Shown here in pieces: positions 1-12,059 of a stretch of DNA of 64,000 bases. Location: the NCBI RefSeq assembly GCF_040289685.1, contig NZ_PSLQ01000005.1, forward strand, positions 1 to 64,000. The letters run 5' to 3'. Made by a program: the position numbers and the translations under genes. Each line of letters starts with the position of its first letter. The stretch's first letter is position 1. The DNA is from Pyrinomonas sp040289685 (lineage in GTDB: Bacteria; Acidobacteriota; Blastocatellia; Pyrinomonadales; Pyrinomonadaceae). Below the pieces are notes generated by a model. That model made no database searches, was not told where the DNA came from, and worked only from the letters and a program-made list of their open reading frames with translations.

Positions 1-16
1 CCTCAATGAATTGAGG
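1..16. other. short perfect hairpin at window edge
   Basis: The first 16 bases form a 6-bp stem (CCTCAA/TTGAGG) with a TGAA loop. No T-run follows, so it is not a convincing intrinsic terminator. It may close a transcription unit that lies left of the window. Confidence 0.25.
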
Positions 17-168
17 GGGATTACAGCCCACTCGCGCTCCCCCGTTTTTCTAAACTCGCGCTGCGCGATTTTGACGGAGGTGCCAAAGCATTTGTCGCAG
101 TCGGGGCGCGCGTTCGACGATCCTCAATGCCCATTCAATCGATTCAACCCTTCAATTTTCGGACTCGC

Positions 169-198
169 TTGACACAAACGAGCGAAAAATGGTTCAAT
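169..198 (+). promoter_or_regulatory. possible promoter for metH
   Basis: A perfect TTGACA lies at 169-174, followed after 18 bases by TTCAAT (4 of 6 matches to TATAAT). A start near 206 would give a leader of about 185 bases. Nothing else convincing is seen in 1-390. I looked for SAH, SAM and cobalamin riboswitch cores and could not recognise one. Confidence 0.25.
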
Positions 199-390
199 GC
201 GAAATTTGATTACGTGGTGATTTAAAGCGACTTGCGGCCACGTAAAACAAGCAGCTAAACAGCTCGGCGCGTCTTTCCGCCGCTCAAGTTCAACGGTTCG
301 AAGATGAGGCGAGAGGCCCTGCGTCGTCCGAGCGCGGGGCTTCTTGGTTTATCGGCACAAGGCGCGTCGGAAAGGGAAACGAACCACAAG

Positions 391-3897
<3,507 letters not shown>

Positions 3898-3986
3898 CCG
3901 GGCTAGGCGTCATCCGCCCGACCGCGCGATCGAAGGAAGCCTCCTCGATTTCGAACGAACCTCTTTTCGCTGAAGTTTAGTTGCAA

Positions 3987-4931
3987 ATGCCTCTGCTCGA
4001 AACGGAAGCGCTGACCGAGGATCGGACGCGAAACGTCACGCTGCCATCGGCGCCCAGTTCGCCTTCAGCAGCGGAGTTGGCTGTGCTCTCGCCAATGGAG
4101 CGCGCCATCTTCCGACTGGTCCATCGGATGAACGGTGGGCGATGGAAGCTGTTCTGGACATGGTGTCAACGGACGATCGGGGCCGGTTGGATCCATCTGG
4201 CGACTTACAACATCATGCGCGTTTACGGGCTGGAAAACCTGCAGCGCATCTCGTCCGAGCGCCCCATCCTGCTCGTTGCCAATCACCGTTCGTTTTTCGA
4301 TATGTACGCGGTTTCGACCGTCCTCTTCCGTCGGACCGATTGGCCGAAGAAACTCTTCTTTCCAGTGCGCGGCAGGTTCTTCTATCAGTCGCCGCTCGGC
4401 GCAGTGGTCAATTTCGTCATGGGCTGGTGGTCCATGTATCCGCCCTTCTTCGCGACGGCGGAAAAGCGCCTCTGGGACGCTTATGCGATGCGTCGTCTGA
4501 TCGAGCTTTGCCGCGAAGGACGCGGCCACATCGTCGGCTTTCATCCCGAAGGGACGCGCAACAAGGGACTGGACCCATACTCTTTCCTGCCGCCGCAACC
4601 CGGCGTTGGGAGACTGATCTTGGAAGCCCGACCACAGGTCGTCCCGGTCTTCGTCGCGGGTCTGTGCAACAGTTTGCCGCGGCAGATCTTGCGCAACTGG
4701 ACCAACGGCGAAAAGATTCGGGTGCGTTTCGGCACCCCGCTGGATCTGGCGCGCTTTGCCGGACGGCGCGGCGGATTGAAGACCTACAAGGAGATCGCCG
4801 ATTTCGTCATGAGCAGGATCGCCGAATTGGCCGAAGAGGATAGACGGGAGTACGGATTCTCGAACTGCACCGACTCGCACTCGATCGTCGAACGGGCGCA
4901 AGGCGGACAAAGCCGTCGGGAGCGTTTGTAA
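3987..4931 (+). CDS. plsC: 1-acyl-sn-glycerol-3-phosphate acyltransferase family protein
   Basis: Predicted to acylate lysophosphatidic acid at the membrane in phospholipid synthesis. The PlsC family block I is NHRSFFD (H100 and D105, the HX4D catalytic pair). Block III is FHPEGTR at 185-191, where a His replaces the usual residue after Phe. Length is about 314 residues, longer than E. coli PlsC because of an N-terminal extension of about 70 residues. The start is ATG 3987; a TTG at 3981 is in frame. No clear ribosome binding site is visible. It lies between metH and a lipid kinase on the same strand, and the kinase neighbour supports a glycerolipid role. Confidence 0.85.
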   Translation: MPLLETEALTEDRTRNVTLPSAPSSPSAAELAVLSPMERAIFRLVHRMNGGRWKLFWTWCQRTIGAGWIHLATYNIMRVYGLENLQRISSERPILLVANHRSFFDMYAVSTVLFRRTDWPKKLFFPVRGRFFYQSPLGAVVNFVMGWWSMYPPFFATAEKRLWDAYAMRRLIELCREGRGHIVGFHPEGTRNKGLDPYSFLPPQPGVGRLILEARPQVVPVFVAGLCNSLPRQILRNWTNGEKIRVRFGTPLDLARFAGRRGGLKTYKEIADFVMSRIAELAEEDRREYGFSNCTDSHSIVERAQGGQSRRERL

Positions 4932-4983
4932 GCGGTCGAATCTTACCGTGATTAAAAGCGTCAACGAGTCGAGGTAGTTGCTT

Positions 4984-5943
4984 GTGGGCGTCGAACTTCC
5001 GCTTGTGATCGTCAACCCAACCAGCGCTGCGGGGACAACGCGCCGCCGCTGGCCACGTCTTGCGAGCGAACTGCGCACGCATTTCGGCCCGTTCGCTTGC
5101 GCTTTCACCACGCGACCTGGCGACGCAGCACGCATCGCCGAAGACGAAGCGCGTTCGGGGCGACGATTGATCATCGCCTGTGGCGGCGATGGGACCATTT
5201 CGGAAGTGGCCAACGGGTTGTTGCGTTCGGGGAGCGATGCGGAGTTGGGGATATTGCCGAGCGGCACGGGCGGGGACCTTCGTCGAACGTTGAGGATTCC
5301 GAAGCGAACGGCAGATGCGGCGCGCGCCTTGCGCACGGGAAAGACGCGGACGATTGATGTCGGGCGCGCCACGTATATCGCGCCTTCGGGCGAGGAGCAA
5401 GAGCGCTTCTTCGTCAACGTCGCTTCATTCGGCATGGGCGGCGAGGTGATCTCGCGACTCAAACGCACAGCGGCTCTTTCCGGACCCGTGACGAAATTGC
5501 TCGGCGGGAGGGCAGCGTTCGCCTACTCCATGATGCGCACGGTCTTGAGTTTCACGAGGCCGCGCGTCGCCGTTGCGCTCGACGATGGTCCGGAAGTGCA
5601 GTTGGAAGTGCTTAACTTCTGCGTCGCCAACGCGCGCTATTTCGGCGGCGGAATGAAGATCGCCCCGGAAGCGAACATGGTCGATGGCGCGTTTGATATC
5701 GTCGTCATCGGCGATATGCCGTCGGCAGAAGTGATCCTCAAAGCTTGCAGCATATACCTCGGCACTCATCTCGGGATTGAACAGGTCCGCGCAGCGCGCG
5801 CACGCCGTTGCGTAGCCCGTCCGGTCGAACGCGAGACGAACGTCGGTCTGGAGATAGACGGTGAGACGGCAGGTCGTTTGCCTGCCACCTTCGAAATCAT
5901 GCCGAAAGCCTTGCGCATCCGCTGCCCACTCCATCGCGATTAG
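4984..5943 (+). CDS. diacylglycerol/lipid kinase family protein (paralog 1)
   Basis: A member of the DAGK catalytic (YegS/BmrU/DgkB) family, which phosphorylates lipid alcohols such as diacylglycerol with ATP. The nucleotide-binding motif GGDGT is at 67-71 and a second glycine motif GTGGDL is at 94-99, where most relatives have GTGND. GTG 4984 is preferred because GAGGT at 4971-4975 sits 8 bases upstream; TTG 4978 is the alternative. It is about 319 residues, normal for the family. It follows the plsC-like gene by about 50 bases, suggesting a phospholipid operon. A second family member lies at 56001-56930. Confidence 0.85.
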   Translation: MGVELPLVIVNPTSAAGTTRRRWPRLASELRTHFGPFACAFTTRPGDAARIAEDEARSGRRLIIACGGDGTISEVANGLLRSGSDAELGILPSGTGGDLRRTLRIPKRTADAARALRTGKTRTIDVGRATYIAPSGEEQERFFVNVASFGMGGEVISRLKRTAALSGPVTKLLGGRAAFAYSMMRTVLSFTRPRVAVALDDGPEVQLEVLNFCVANARYFGGGMKIAPEANMVDGAFDIVVIGDMPSAEVILKACSIYLGTHLGIEQVRAARARRCVARPVERETNVGLEIDGETAGRLPATFEIMPKALRIRCPLHRD

Positions 5944-6536
5944 CAAGGCGCATTAACTCTTAAATCTTTCGCCGTTCGCAAAAAGATAAAGCTTCGATGG
6001 AAGATCGCATTAATTTTGCGACGACCACCGAATAACTTCCCGGGCACATCCGCCTCGACAGACAGTCCCGAAAAGATCGAGACCTTTTCGATTCAAAGAG
6101 AGGTTTCGCGCGGATATTTGTGTCCTTTCAGAGGTTGAGTGAGCTAGACGAGCGGGCAAGAATCGCCTCGCCGGTCTTTTGCCGACGTGAGGAGATTAGC
6201 TTGTGTCGCGTTCGCACAAGGGTTCATGCTGCAACGTTTTACCCTAGGGCGTGCTCGTCGCGTCAGCAGATGGGCCGACCCGTTAGCTCATGTCCCATCG
6301 TGCCGTCAGCTTGCGTTGCCATTTGACGGAAGCTTCATCCCATTCCATATTTTCGATGCTGAGTGTATAAATCATTCGTGGCGAGCCGGTCGTGACAGCT
6401 CGTCCGTGCCGTCTCGCCCAAGAGAACGCTCTTTTGTCGCGTTTTTTGCCCGAAAGGGCTCGTCCTTAGATCGTCGCATTGAGCGGGAAGCTCTTTGAAC
6501 CCTCGATCAAGGCGCTTGGCCAGAAAGGAGCCCAAC
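5944..6536. other. long intergenic region without a convincing gene
   Basis: About 590 bases between the lipid kinase and the small membrane protein. The short open frames here have no recognisable protein character and no ribosome binding sites. A small GCCC-GAAA-GGGC hairpin lies at about 6448-6459. A possible promoter is listed separately. Confidence 0.5.
6323..6351 (+). promoter_or_regulatory. possible promoter of the small membrane protein gene
   Basis: TTGACG at 6323-6328, a 17-base spacer and CATATT at 6346-6351 (4 of 6). Transcription from about 6358 would give a leader of about 180 bases before the ATG at 6537. Confidence 0.3.
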
Positions 6537-6944
6537 ATGAAATTCTTCCTCGACAACCTCGAACTCATCTTGAGTCTCGCTGGTCTTCTCGTTATCTGGT
6601 CGATACCGTCATTTGTTTTTCGTGGGCACGACATTTGGAAAGTGACGGCAGCAACGGCCATCACCGTTGGCTTGTTGCATGGCGTGATCTTCTGGTTGGT
6701 CCGCCGACGCCAAAGGAAAGTGAGGCGCGAGTCGATCAAGGAACTGCAGATGATGTTGCGCGATGTGGTTAACAATCAATTGACGATCATCATGGCGAGC
6801 GCTTCGCGTCCTGATCCGAAGAGCATGGAGCGGGTTCAAAGCTCGGTGCAGCGCATCTCGGATCTGCTCAACACGTTATCAGAAGAATCCTTGTCGGGTT
6901 GGAAGGAGAGGTATAAACGAGCGTTCGAACAGATGAGCACGTGA
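6537..6944 (+). CDS. small two-helix membrane protein with a degenerate kinase-like dimerisation helix
   Basis: An unrecognised protein of 135 residues. Two hydrophobic segments (about 8-28 and 36-55) are followed by a basic stretch (RRRQRKVRR) and a helical cytoplasmic tail. The tail contains VVNNQLTII at 77-85, which resembles the FNN-LL-I signature of some histidine kinase dimerisation helices. No phospho-accepting His is seen at the expected place, and there is no ATPase domain. The start is ATG 6537, with AAAGGAG at 6524-6530 six bases upstream. The upstream in-frame ATG at 6495 lacks such a site. It could be a membrane-anchored sensor fragment or scaffold. The kinase resemblance is my inference from one motif. 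Confidence 0.65.
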   Translation: MKFFLDNLELILSLAGLLVIWSIPSFVFRGHDIWKVTAATAITVGLLHGVIFWLVRRRQRKVRRESIKELQMMLRDVVNNQLTIIMASASRPDPKSMERVQSSVQRISDLLNTLSEESLSGWKERYKRAFEQMST

Positions 6945-6947
6945 CGA

Positions 6948-7184
6948 AGCGATCGGGTGCGGAACGAATTGAAGGCGTATCAACGGAGGACAACCCCCCG
7001 ACCTCTGCGCAAGCGCGATGGAGCGATCGGGTGCGGAACGAGCTGAAGGGCGTCTTCACGGTGGTCATGCCGCGGACGAAAGCCCAAGCGGTCTCTTCGT
7101 CGGGCTGAAGAGCGGTTCTCACTCGATTCACGCGCTGCGTCGTTTACTGTGCGAGCGCCATCTCTTCATCGGGTTGAAGGGCGA
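6948..7184. repeat. degenerate intergenic tandem repeat, about 70-75 base period
   Basis: Related segments recur in this gap. GATCGGGTGCGGAACGA occurs at about 6951 and 7026. TCGTCGGGCTGAAG and TCATCGGGTTGAAG occur near 7093 and 7166, each preceded by TCTCT. Read on the minus strand, two copies encode similar peptides around LQPDEE, one of them in an 18-codon frame (7147-7200) that overlaps the DAHP synthase stop codon as ATGA. No homology to a known mobile element is evident. Confidence 0.55.
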
Positions 7185-7196
7185 TCTTTGCAGCGG

Positions 7197-8213
7197 TCAT
7201 GCGCTCACCGGTGCCAACAGCTCGTAAATGGCGCGCGCCTCGCCTACAAGTTGCTCGTACTGCGCGGGCGTCAACGCCTGCGAGCCGTCCGACAGCGCCA
7301 ACTCCGGATGGTGATGCACCTCGATCATCAACCCATCGGCGCCGGCGGCAACCGCCGCGCGCGCAAGCGGCGTCACCATGTAGCTTTTGCCCGTGCCGTG
7401 CGATGGATCGACGATTACCGGCAGATGCGAGATGCGCCGCACGGCGGGCACTGCCGCCAAGTCGAGCGTGTTGCGCGAGTGCTGTGCGAAGGTGCGAATG
7501 CCACGCTCGCATAAGATGACGTTGTAGTTGCCTTCGGCCATGATGTATTCGGCGGCGAGCAGCCATTCGTCGAGCGTCGCCGCCATGCCGCGTTTGAGCA
7601 GCACGGGAAGATGAGAACGCCCGACGCGCTTGAGCAGCGAAAAGTTCTGCATGTTGCGCGCTCCGACTTGAATCACGTCGCCGTAGCGCTCGATCAAATC
7701 GACGCCGTGCTCATCGAGCGCTTCGGTGACGATCTTCAATCCATACGCTTGGCGCACTTCGGCTAAGATCTTCAATCCCTCCTCGCCTAAACCCTGAAAA
7801 GCATATGGCGAGGTCCGTGGTTTGAAAGCCCCGCCGCGAAAGAAGCGTGCGCCGCTGCGCCGGACCACTTCGGCGACGGCGAACGCTTGTTCGCGGCTCT
7901 CAACCGCACATGGTCCAGCGATGATCGCCAGCTCTTCTCCGCCGATGGTGGCATCGCCTAAGCGAACCACGGTCTTTTCGGGGCGCAGGTCGAGCGTGAT
8001 CAACTTGTACGGCTTGGTGACGCGAATGGCTTCGGCCACGCCGGGCATGCTCTCGAATCGAGTCGGGTCGAGCGGCCCTTGGTTTCCGGTGATGCCGATG
8101 GCCGTGCGGTGTGCGCCCGGCAGAACGTGGGGGCGCAATCCCATTTCGGTAATAACGCGCGCGACCGCCTCGATCTCGCTTTCGGTCGCATCCGCTTTCA
8201 TGACGATGAGCAT
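7197..8213 (-). CDS. aroF: 3-deoxy-7-phosphoheptulonate (DAHP) synthase, AroA-beta type
   Basis: Condenses phosphoenolpyruvate and erythrose 4-phosphate, the first step of the shikimate pathway, in the cytoplasm. The protein is 338 residues. It has the N-terminal ferredoxin-like regulatory domain (about 1-75) found in AroA-beta enzymes, then the barrel with GPCAVES, RGGAFKPRTSP, QVGARNMQNF and the C-terminal DPSHGTGK and EVHHHPE metal/substrate motifs. There is no fused chorismate mutase. The start at 8213 is chosen because homology begins with MLIVMK and GGAGAG lies just upstream; the frame is open 40 codons further. It lies 55 bases downstream of argS on the same strand, so the two are probably cotranscribed. 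Confidence 0.95.
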   Translation of the reverse strand: MLIVMKADATESEIEAVARVITEMGLRPHVLPGAHRTAIGITGNQGPLDPTRFESMPGVAEAIRVTKPYKLITLDLRPEKTVVRLGDATIGGEELAIIAGPCAVESREQAFAVAEVVRRSGARFFRGGAFKPRTSPYAFQGLGEEGLKILAEVRQAYGLKIVTEALDEHGVDLIERYGDVIQVGARNMQNFSLLKRVGRSHLPVLLKRGMAATLDEWLLAAEYIMAEGNYNVILCERGIRTFAQHSRNTLDLAAVPAVRRISHLPVIVDPSHGTGKSYMVTPLARAAVAAGADGLMIEVHHHPELALSDGSQALTPAQYEQLVGEARAIYELLAPVSA

Positions 8214-8268
8214 CTTCGTCTCTCTCCGCTGTGAAAACTCTGTTCGGGGCTTTTTCGTCGCGCCGACG

Positions 8269-10326
8269 TCACATCTTTTCCGGCACCTCAATGCCGAGCG
8301 TCCCCAACGCAGCGACAAGCCTGTTGCGCGCAAGTTTGGCGATGGCGATCAGAACCGCTTGTCGGGTCTCGTCCTCTTCGCTGATGATACGGTGACGATG
8401 GTAGAAGAGGTTGAAAGCTTTCGCCAATTGGAAAGCGTACTTCGCTAAGTGGGCCGGTTCTTCCATCGCCGCCGCTTGTGCCGTCACCTCTTCGAGGCGC
8501 GCGGCGAGCATCACCAAAGACCACAGTTCGTCGCCGGCGTCGCCGTCGAAGACGCGCCGCAACGCTTCTGCCGCTTCCTTGTCCTCGACGGCACGGCGCA
8601 TCAGCTTTTCGGCTTGCGCCATCTTCTCGGCATCGAGTTTACGGAAGATGGAGCCGGCGCGCACCGCCGCGTACTGACAGTAAGGGCCGGTCTCGCCGTC
8701 GAATGAGAGCGCCTCTTTGAAATCGAAGGCGATTACGGAGTTGCGCGTCCATTTCAAGAGGAAATAGCGCAACGCGCCGACGGCGATCTGATGCGCCACC
8801 GTTGATTTCTCCTCTTCGGTTAAGTCGGCGTGGCGCGCTTCGACTTCACGCCGCGCTCCGGCTTCCAATCGATTGATTAGATCATCGGCTTTGACGCCCA
8901 AGCCTTTACGCCCGCTCATCTCGATGAATGGACGGGCGCGGTCTTCATCGCTCAATTGGATGCCGAGTTCGGCGCAAGCGGCGGGACTGAGGGCGACCAT
9001 TTCGTAAGCGAGATGGATGCTCGCTTTCTCTCCCGCTTCGGGAGCGAGCACGGCCACTGCCCGTCGAACGACCTCTTGTGTGTAGGATTGGCGCGCGTCG
9101 ATCACGTTATAAACGATCGCTCCGCCGCCGAACTTCGGCGCCAACGGATCGTGTTCACGCGCGTCGCTCGTCGTCACCCAGACGGTATGGCCGTTCGGAT
9201 AGATGCGAAAAGGCTTGTAATAGAAATCTAGTCCGAGAAGCCCAAGTTTCCAGAGTTGATAAGCGATATCCTTGCCGGCATAGGTGACCGTGCCGTTTGA
9301 GCGGACCAGTATTTTGTCCGCTTCGTGCTCCTCCGTCCCTTTGTGCAGGTCGGTTGGCATGACCCAGCAGCCGGCATTTCTCCCTTCGGTTTCGTAGCGC
9401 ACGACGCCCGCTTGTTTCAATCGCTCGAAGGCGCGCTCCCAAAAGTGTAGATGAAGGATCTCGGATTCGCGCGGCAACACATCGTACTCAATGCCGAGCC
9501 GTTCCATCGTCTTCAGGTGACAGGCGACAATGCGCATCGAAACGTACTCGGCCAGTTCGGCTACATCATTGCCGCCCGCCTCAATAGCGTGAAGAACCTC
9601 GGCGCGCAAGCGTAGCTTGTCCGCATCTTCCGGCCCATCTGGATCGCCGTTTCGATAGAAAAGTCCGACGCGGGCGTAAAGGTCCCAGCAGTAGTAATCG
9701 AACGGGCGATCTGGCGGAAGCGCTTGGTCCAAGGCGCGCACATCTGGCAACGTCATCCGTTCAAGGTGAATGAAGCCGACCACCGTGTCGGCAACCTGCA
9801 CGCCCGTGTTGTCGATGTAGTTTTGGACTTCGACGCGCTCGCCCACAGCGCGCAGGAGGCGGACGAAAGCATCGCCCAGCACGGCGTTGCGCAGGTGGCC
9901 GATGTGGGCCGCCTTGTTCGGGTTGATGTTCGTGTGCTCAACGATCCTTTTCGCTCGATCGGTCTCTTCGACCGGTTCGCCAAATGGAGCTTTTGCGCTG
10001 AGCGTTGCCAGCAAGGTGGCCCGGTCGAAGAAGACGTTTAAGTATCCGGCGCCTGCCACTTCCACGCGCTGGACGGCGGCAACATCCTCGAGGGTTGAGC
10101 GGAGTTCTTCGGCGATTTGACGCGGGGCGCGCTTTTCGCCCGTCGTTTGCTTGATCCTTCTGGCGAGCTCGAAGGCGACTGGAAAGGCCAGATCGCCGAG
10201 TTCGACGCGCGGCGGAACTTCTGTGACGATCTGTTCGAGCGCGATGCCAAACCGTTCGCGCGCCGCACGCGCAAGGCGCATGCGCAATTCGGTTTGCAGC
10301 TTCTGCAAAGTGGATTCTGTGCTCAT
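8269..10326 (-). CDS. argS: arginyl-tRNA synthetase
   Basis: Charges tRNA-Arg with arginine. A class I synthetase of 685 residues. The N-terminal additional domain of ArgRS is followed by the HIGH motif in HIGHLRNA and the MSGRKG sequence standing in for KMSKS. A DALR-type anticodon-binding region containing YCQYAAVRAGSIFRKL forms the C-terminus. It is longer than E. coli ArgS (577 residues) because of insertions in the catalytic core, as seen in several deep-branching phyla. The start is ATG 10326. It diverges from the amino-acid ABC transporter across about 245 bases. A DAHP synthase follows it. Confidence 0.96.
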   Translation of the reverse strand: MSTESTLQKLQTELRMRLARAARERFGIALEQIVTEVPPRVELGDLAFPVAFELARRIKQTTGEKRAPRQIAEELRSTLEDVAAVQRVEVAGAGYLNVFFDRATLLATLSAKAPFGEPVEETDRAKRIVEHTNINPNKAAHIGHLRNAVLGDAFVRLLRAVGERVEVQNYIDNTGVQVADTVVGFIHLERMTLPDVRALDQALPPDRPFDYYCWDLYARVGLFYRNGDPDGPEDADKLRLRAEVLHAIEAGGNDVAELAEYVSMRIVACHLKTMERLGIEYDVLPRESEILHLHFWERAFERLKQAGVVRYETEGRNAGCWVMPTDLHKGTEEHEADKILVRSNGTVTYAGKDIAYQLWKLGLLGLDFYYKPFRIYPNGHTVWVTTSDAREHDPLAPKFGGGAIVYNVIDARQSYTQEVVRRAVAVLAPEAGEKASIHLAYEMVALSPAACAELGIQLSDEDRARPFIEMSGRKGLGVKADDLINRLEAGARREVEARHADLTEEEKSTVAHQIAVGALRYFLLKWTRNSVIAFDFKEALSFDGETGPYCQYAAVRAGSIFRKLDAEKMAQAEKLMRRAVEDKEAAEALRRVFDGDAGDELWSLVMLAARLEEVTAQAAAMEEPAHLAKYAFQLAKAFNLFYHRHRIISEEDETRQAVLIAIAKLARNRLVAALGTLGIEVPEKM

Positions 10327-10571
10327 TTCGACGTCGTTTGCGGAAAAGAACTAATTTTAAGGCGCGCGCAGGCGAGAGGGCAAGCCACGCCGCGCCCGAC
10401 ATAGAGAACGCGGCGGCGAACATCACACCGATGGCGATCTGCGCTGCGCCCGAGCCGCTTTTTCTCTTTCATCCACAGCCCGTAGTTTGTAATATACCGT
10501 GCTGTGCTGAAAGGGCCGAAATCGAAGCGCCAAAGGGGCGCTGCGGATCGAGTTCGTCGAGGAGTCATGCT

Positions 10572-12059
10572 TTGAGCGGGAGAAAGCAGCGGGGCGTCGT
10601 TGCCCTTTACCTCGTGATTTTGTGCGCCGTCTCCGGACAGGCGCAAAAGGTCTTGCGGTGGGGTGCAGATCCGAGCGGCGGCGCGCCTTACGTCTTCACT
10701 GATCCGGCCAATCCAAACCAATACATCGGATACGAAAAAGAGATGATCGAAGCGCTGGCCGCGCACATGGGGCGTCGGCCTGTGATGGTGGCCACTGATT
10801 GGGAAGCGATCGTGCCAGCGCTCGAACGAGGCGAATTCGACATCATCGTCAACGGATTGGAGCCGACCGAGGACCGCGCCGCGCGCATACTCTTCAGCAA
10901 GCCCTACTACGTCTTCAACCTGCAACTCACCGTTCGCCGCGAAGAGCGCCGGATCACCTCGCTGGAAGATTGTCGGGATAAATTGGTCGGCACGCTCGGC
11001 AATACGGCTGCCTCGCGTCTGTTAGCAGAGCGAAGGGTGCCGTTTCGCGGCTACGCTGATCCGGTCGCCGCTTACCGCGATTTAGAACTCGGGCGTCTCG
11101 ATGCTGTGCTCATGGACGTGCCGATGGAAGCCTATTATGCACGCGACAATCCGCGCTTGCGGCCGGTTGGCCCACCCTTTAGAGGTGGCGTCTATGTCGT
11201 CGGTTTGCGCCGAGGCGACGAAGCCTTGAAAGCCGAGATCGACGCTGCCATCGATGCGATCATGCGCGATGGAACCTTGGAGCGGATCTTGCGCCGATGG
11301 AATTTGTGGGATGAAGCGCAAGCCGAACTTCATGCGGCCATGCGCAGAGGAGAAGGGGTAAGCTACACGATGACCGCCGCGTCTTTCAACTGGAGCGATG
11401 CGCTGGAGCGGCTGGCGCGGGCGGCGGTCGTCACGGTCGCGCTCGCTTTCGGGGCGATGTTCATCGCGCTTGTGCTGGGGTTGCTGTTAGCCATCGGGCA
11501 ATCAAAAGGCAGTGGCTGGCTGAGCGCTCTGTGCACGGCCTATATCGAGTTCTTTCGCGGCACGCCCGTGCTCGTGCAATTGCTCTTCCTCTACTTCGGC
11601 TTGCCGCAAATCGGCGTGGCATTGCCCGGATGGTTGACGGCGCTCGTCGGACTCGGTCTCAACTACGCAGCGTATGAGTCGCAAGTCTATCGCGCAGCTT
11701 TGGAAGCTGTACCACGCGGTCAATGGGAGGCGGCCTATTCGTTGGGGATGAGTTCGGTGCTCGCCTTTCGACGCATCGTGTTGCCGCAAGCATTGCGCGT
11801 TGCGCTGCCGCCAATGACCAACGATTTCGTTTCGCTTTTCAAAGATACGTCCGTCGCGTTTGCTATTTCGGTCTGGGAGTTGGCGACTGCTTACCGCGAG
11901 CTGGCGAATGCAACGGGCGAATTCCTCTTGCTCGGCGCGGTGGTATCAGCCTTCTATCTGGCGATGAGTTTGCCGCTGGCCCACGCCGCTCGCCGACTCG
12001 AACAGCGACAAGCGCGCCGTCGGGCGTTGCAACTTCAGGCGGCGGAGGTGATGACGTGA
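10572..12059 (+). CDS. polar amino-acid ABC transporter: fused substrate-binding protein and permease
   Basis: One polypeptide of 495 residues combines a signal peptide (about 1-22), a family 3 periplasmic binding domain (about 25-255) and a HisM/GlnP-type permease. The permease (from about 280) has hydrophobic helices and an EAA loop around EAVPRGQWEAAYSLGMS. The start is TTG 10572, with GAGGAG at 10559-10564 seven bases upstream. The open frame runs further upstream to 10338, but that part lacks protein character and precedes the signal peptide. It overlaps the ATPase gene by 4 bases. Substrate specificity cannot be read from sequence alone; glutamine-, glutamate- or arginine-type uptake are candidates. 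Confidence 0.88.
   Translation: MSGRKQRGVVALYLVILCAVSGQAQKVLRWGADPSGGAPYVFTDPANPNQYIGYEKEMIEALAAHMGRRPVMVATDWEAIVPALERGEFDIIVNGLEPTEDRAARILFSKPYYVFNLQLTVRREERRITSLEDCRDKLVGTLGNTAASRLLAERRVPFRGYADPVAAYRDLELGRLDAVLMDVPMEAYYARDNPRLRPVGPPFRGGVYVVGLRRGDEALKAEIDAAIDAIMRDGTLERILRRWNLWDEAQAELHAAMRRGEGVSYTMTAASFNWSDALERLARAAVVTVALAFGAMFIALVLGLLLAIGQSKGSGWLSALCTAYIEFFRGTPVLVQLLFLYFGLPQIGVALPGWLTALVGLGLNYAAYESQVYRAALEAVPRGQWEAAYSLGMSSVLAFRRIVLPQALRVALPPMTNDFVSLFKDTSVAFAISVWELATAYRELANATGEFLLLGAVVSAFYLAMSLPLAHAARRLEQRQARRRALQLQAAEVMT

Noticed and set aside
304..390. Upstream extension of the metH frame
   Set aside because: The 29 residues have no relation to MetH; the family sequence begins at the ATG at 391.
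309..390. Possible SAH or cobalamin riboswitch before metH
   Set aside because: Some GC-rich stems occur but I could not match the conserved core bases of either class.
4065..5468. A 467-codon minus-strand frame
   Set aside because: It covers plsC and the lipid kinase, both with clear catalytic motifs; the antisense translation has no protein character.
6120..6498. Overlapping plus-strand frames before the small membrane protein
   Set aside because: No ribosome binding sites, no hydrophobic or domain pattern, and overlapping frames with different content.
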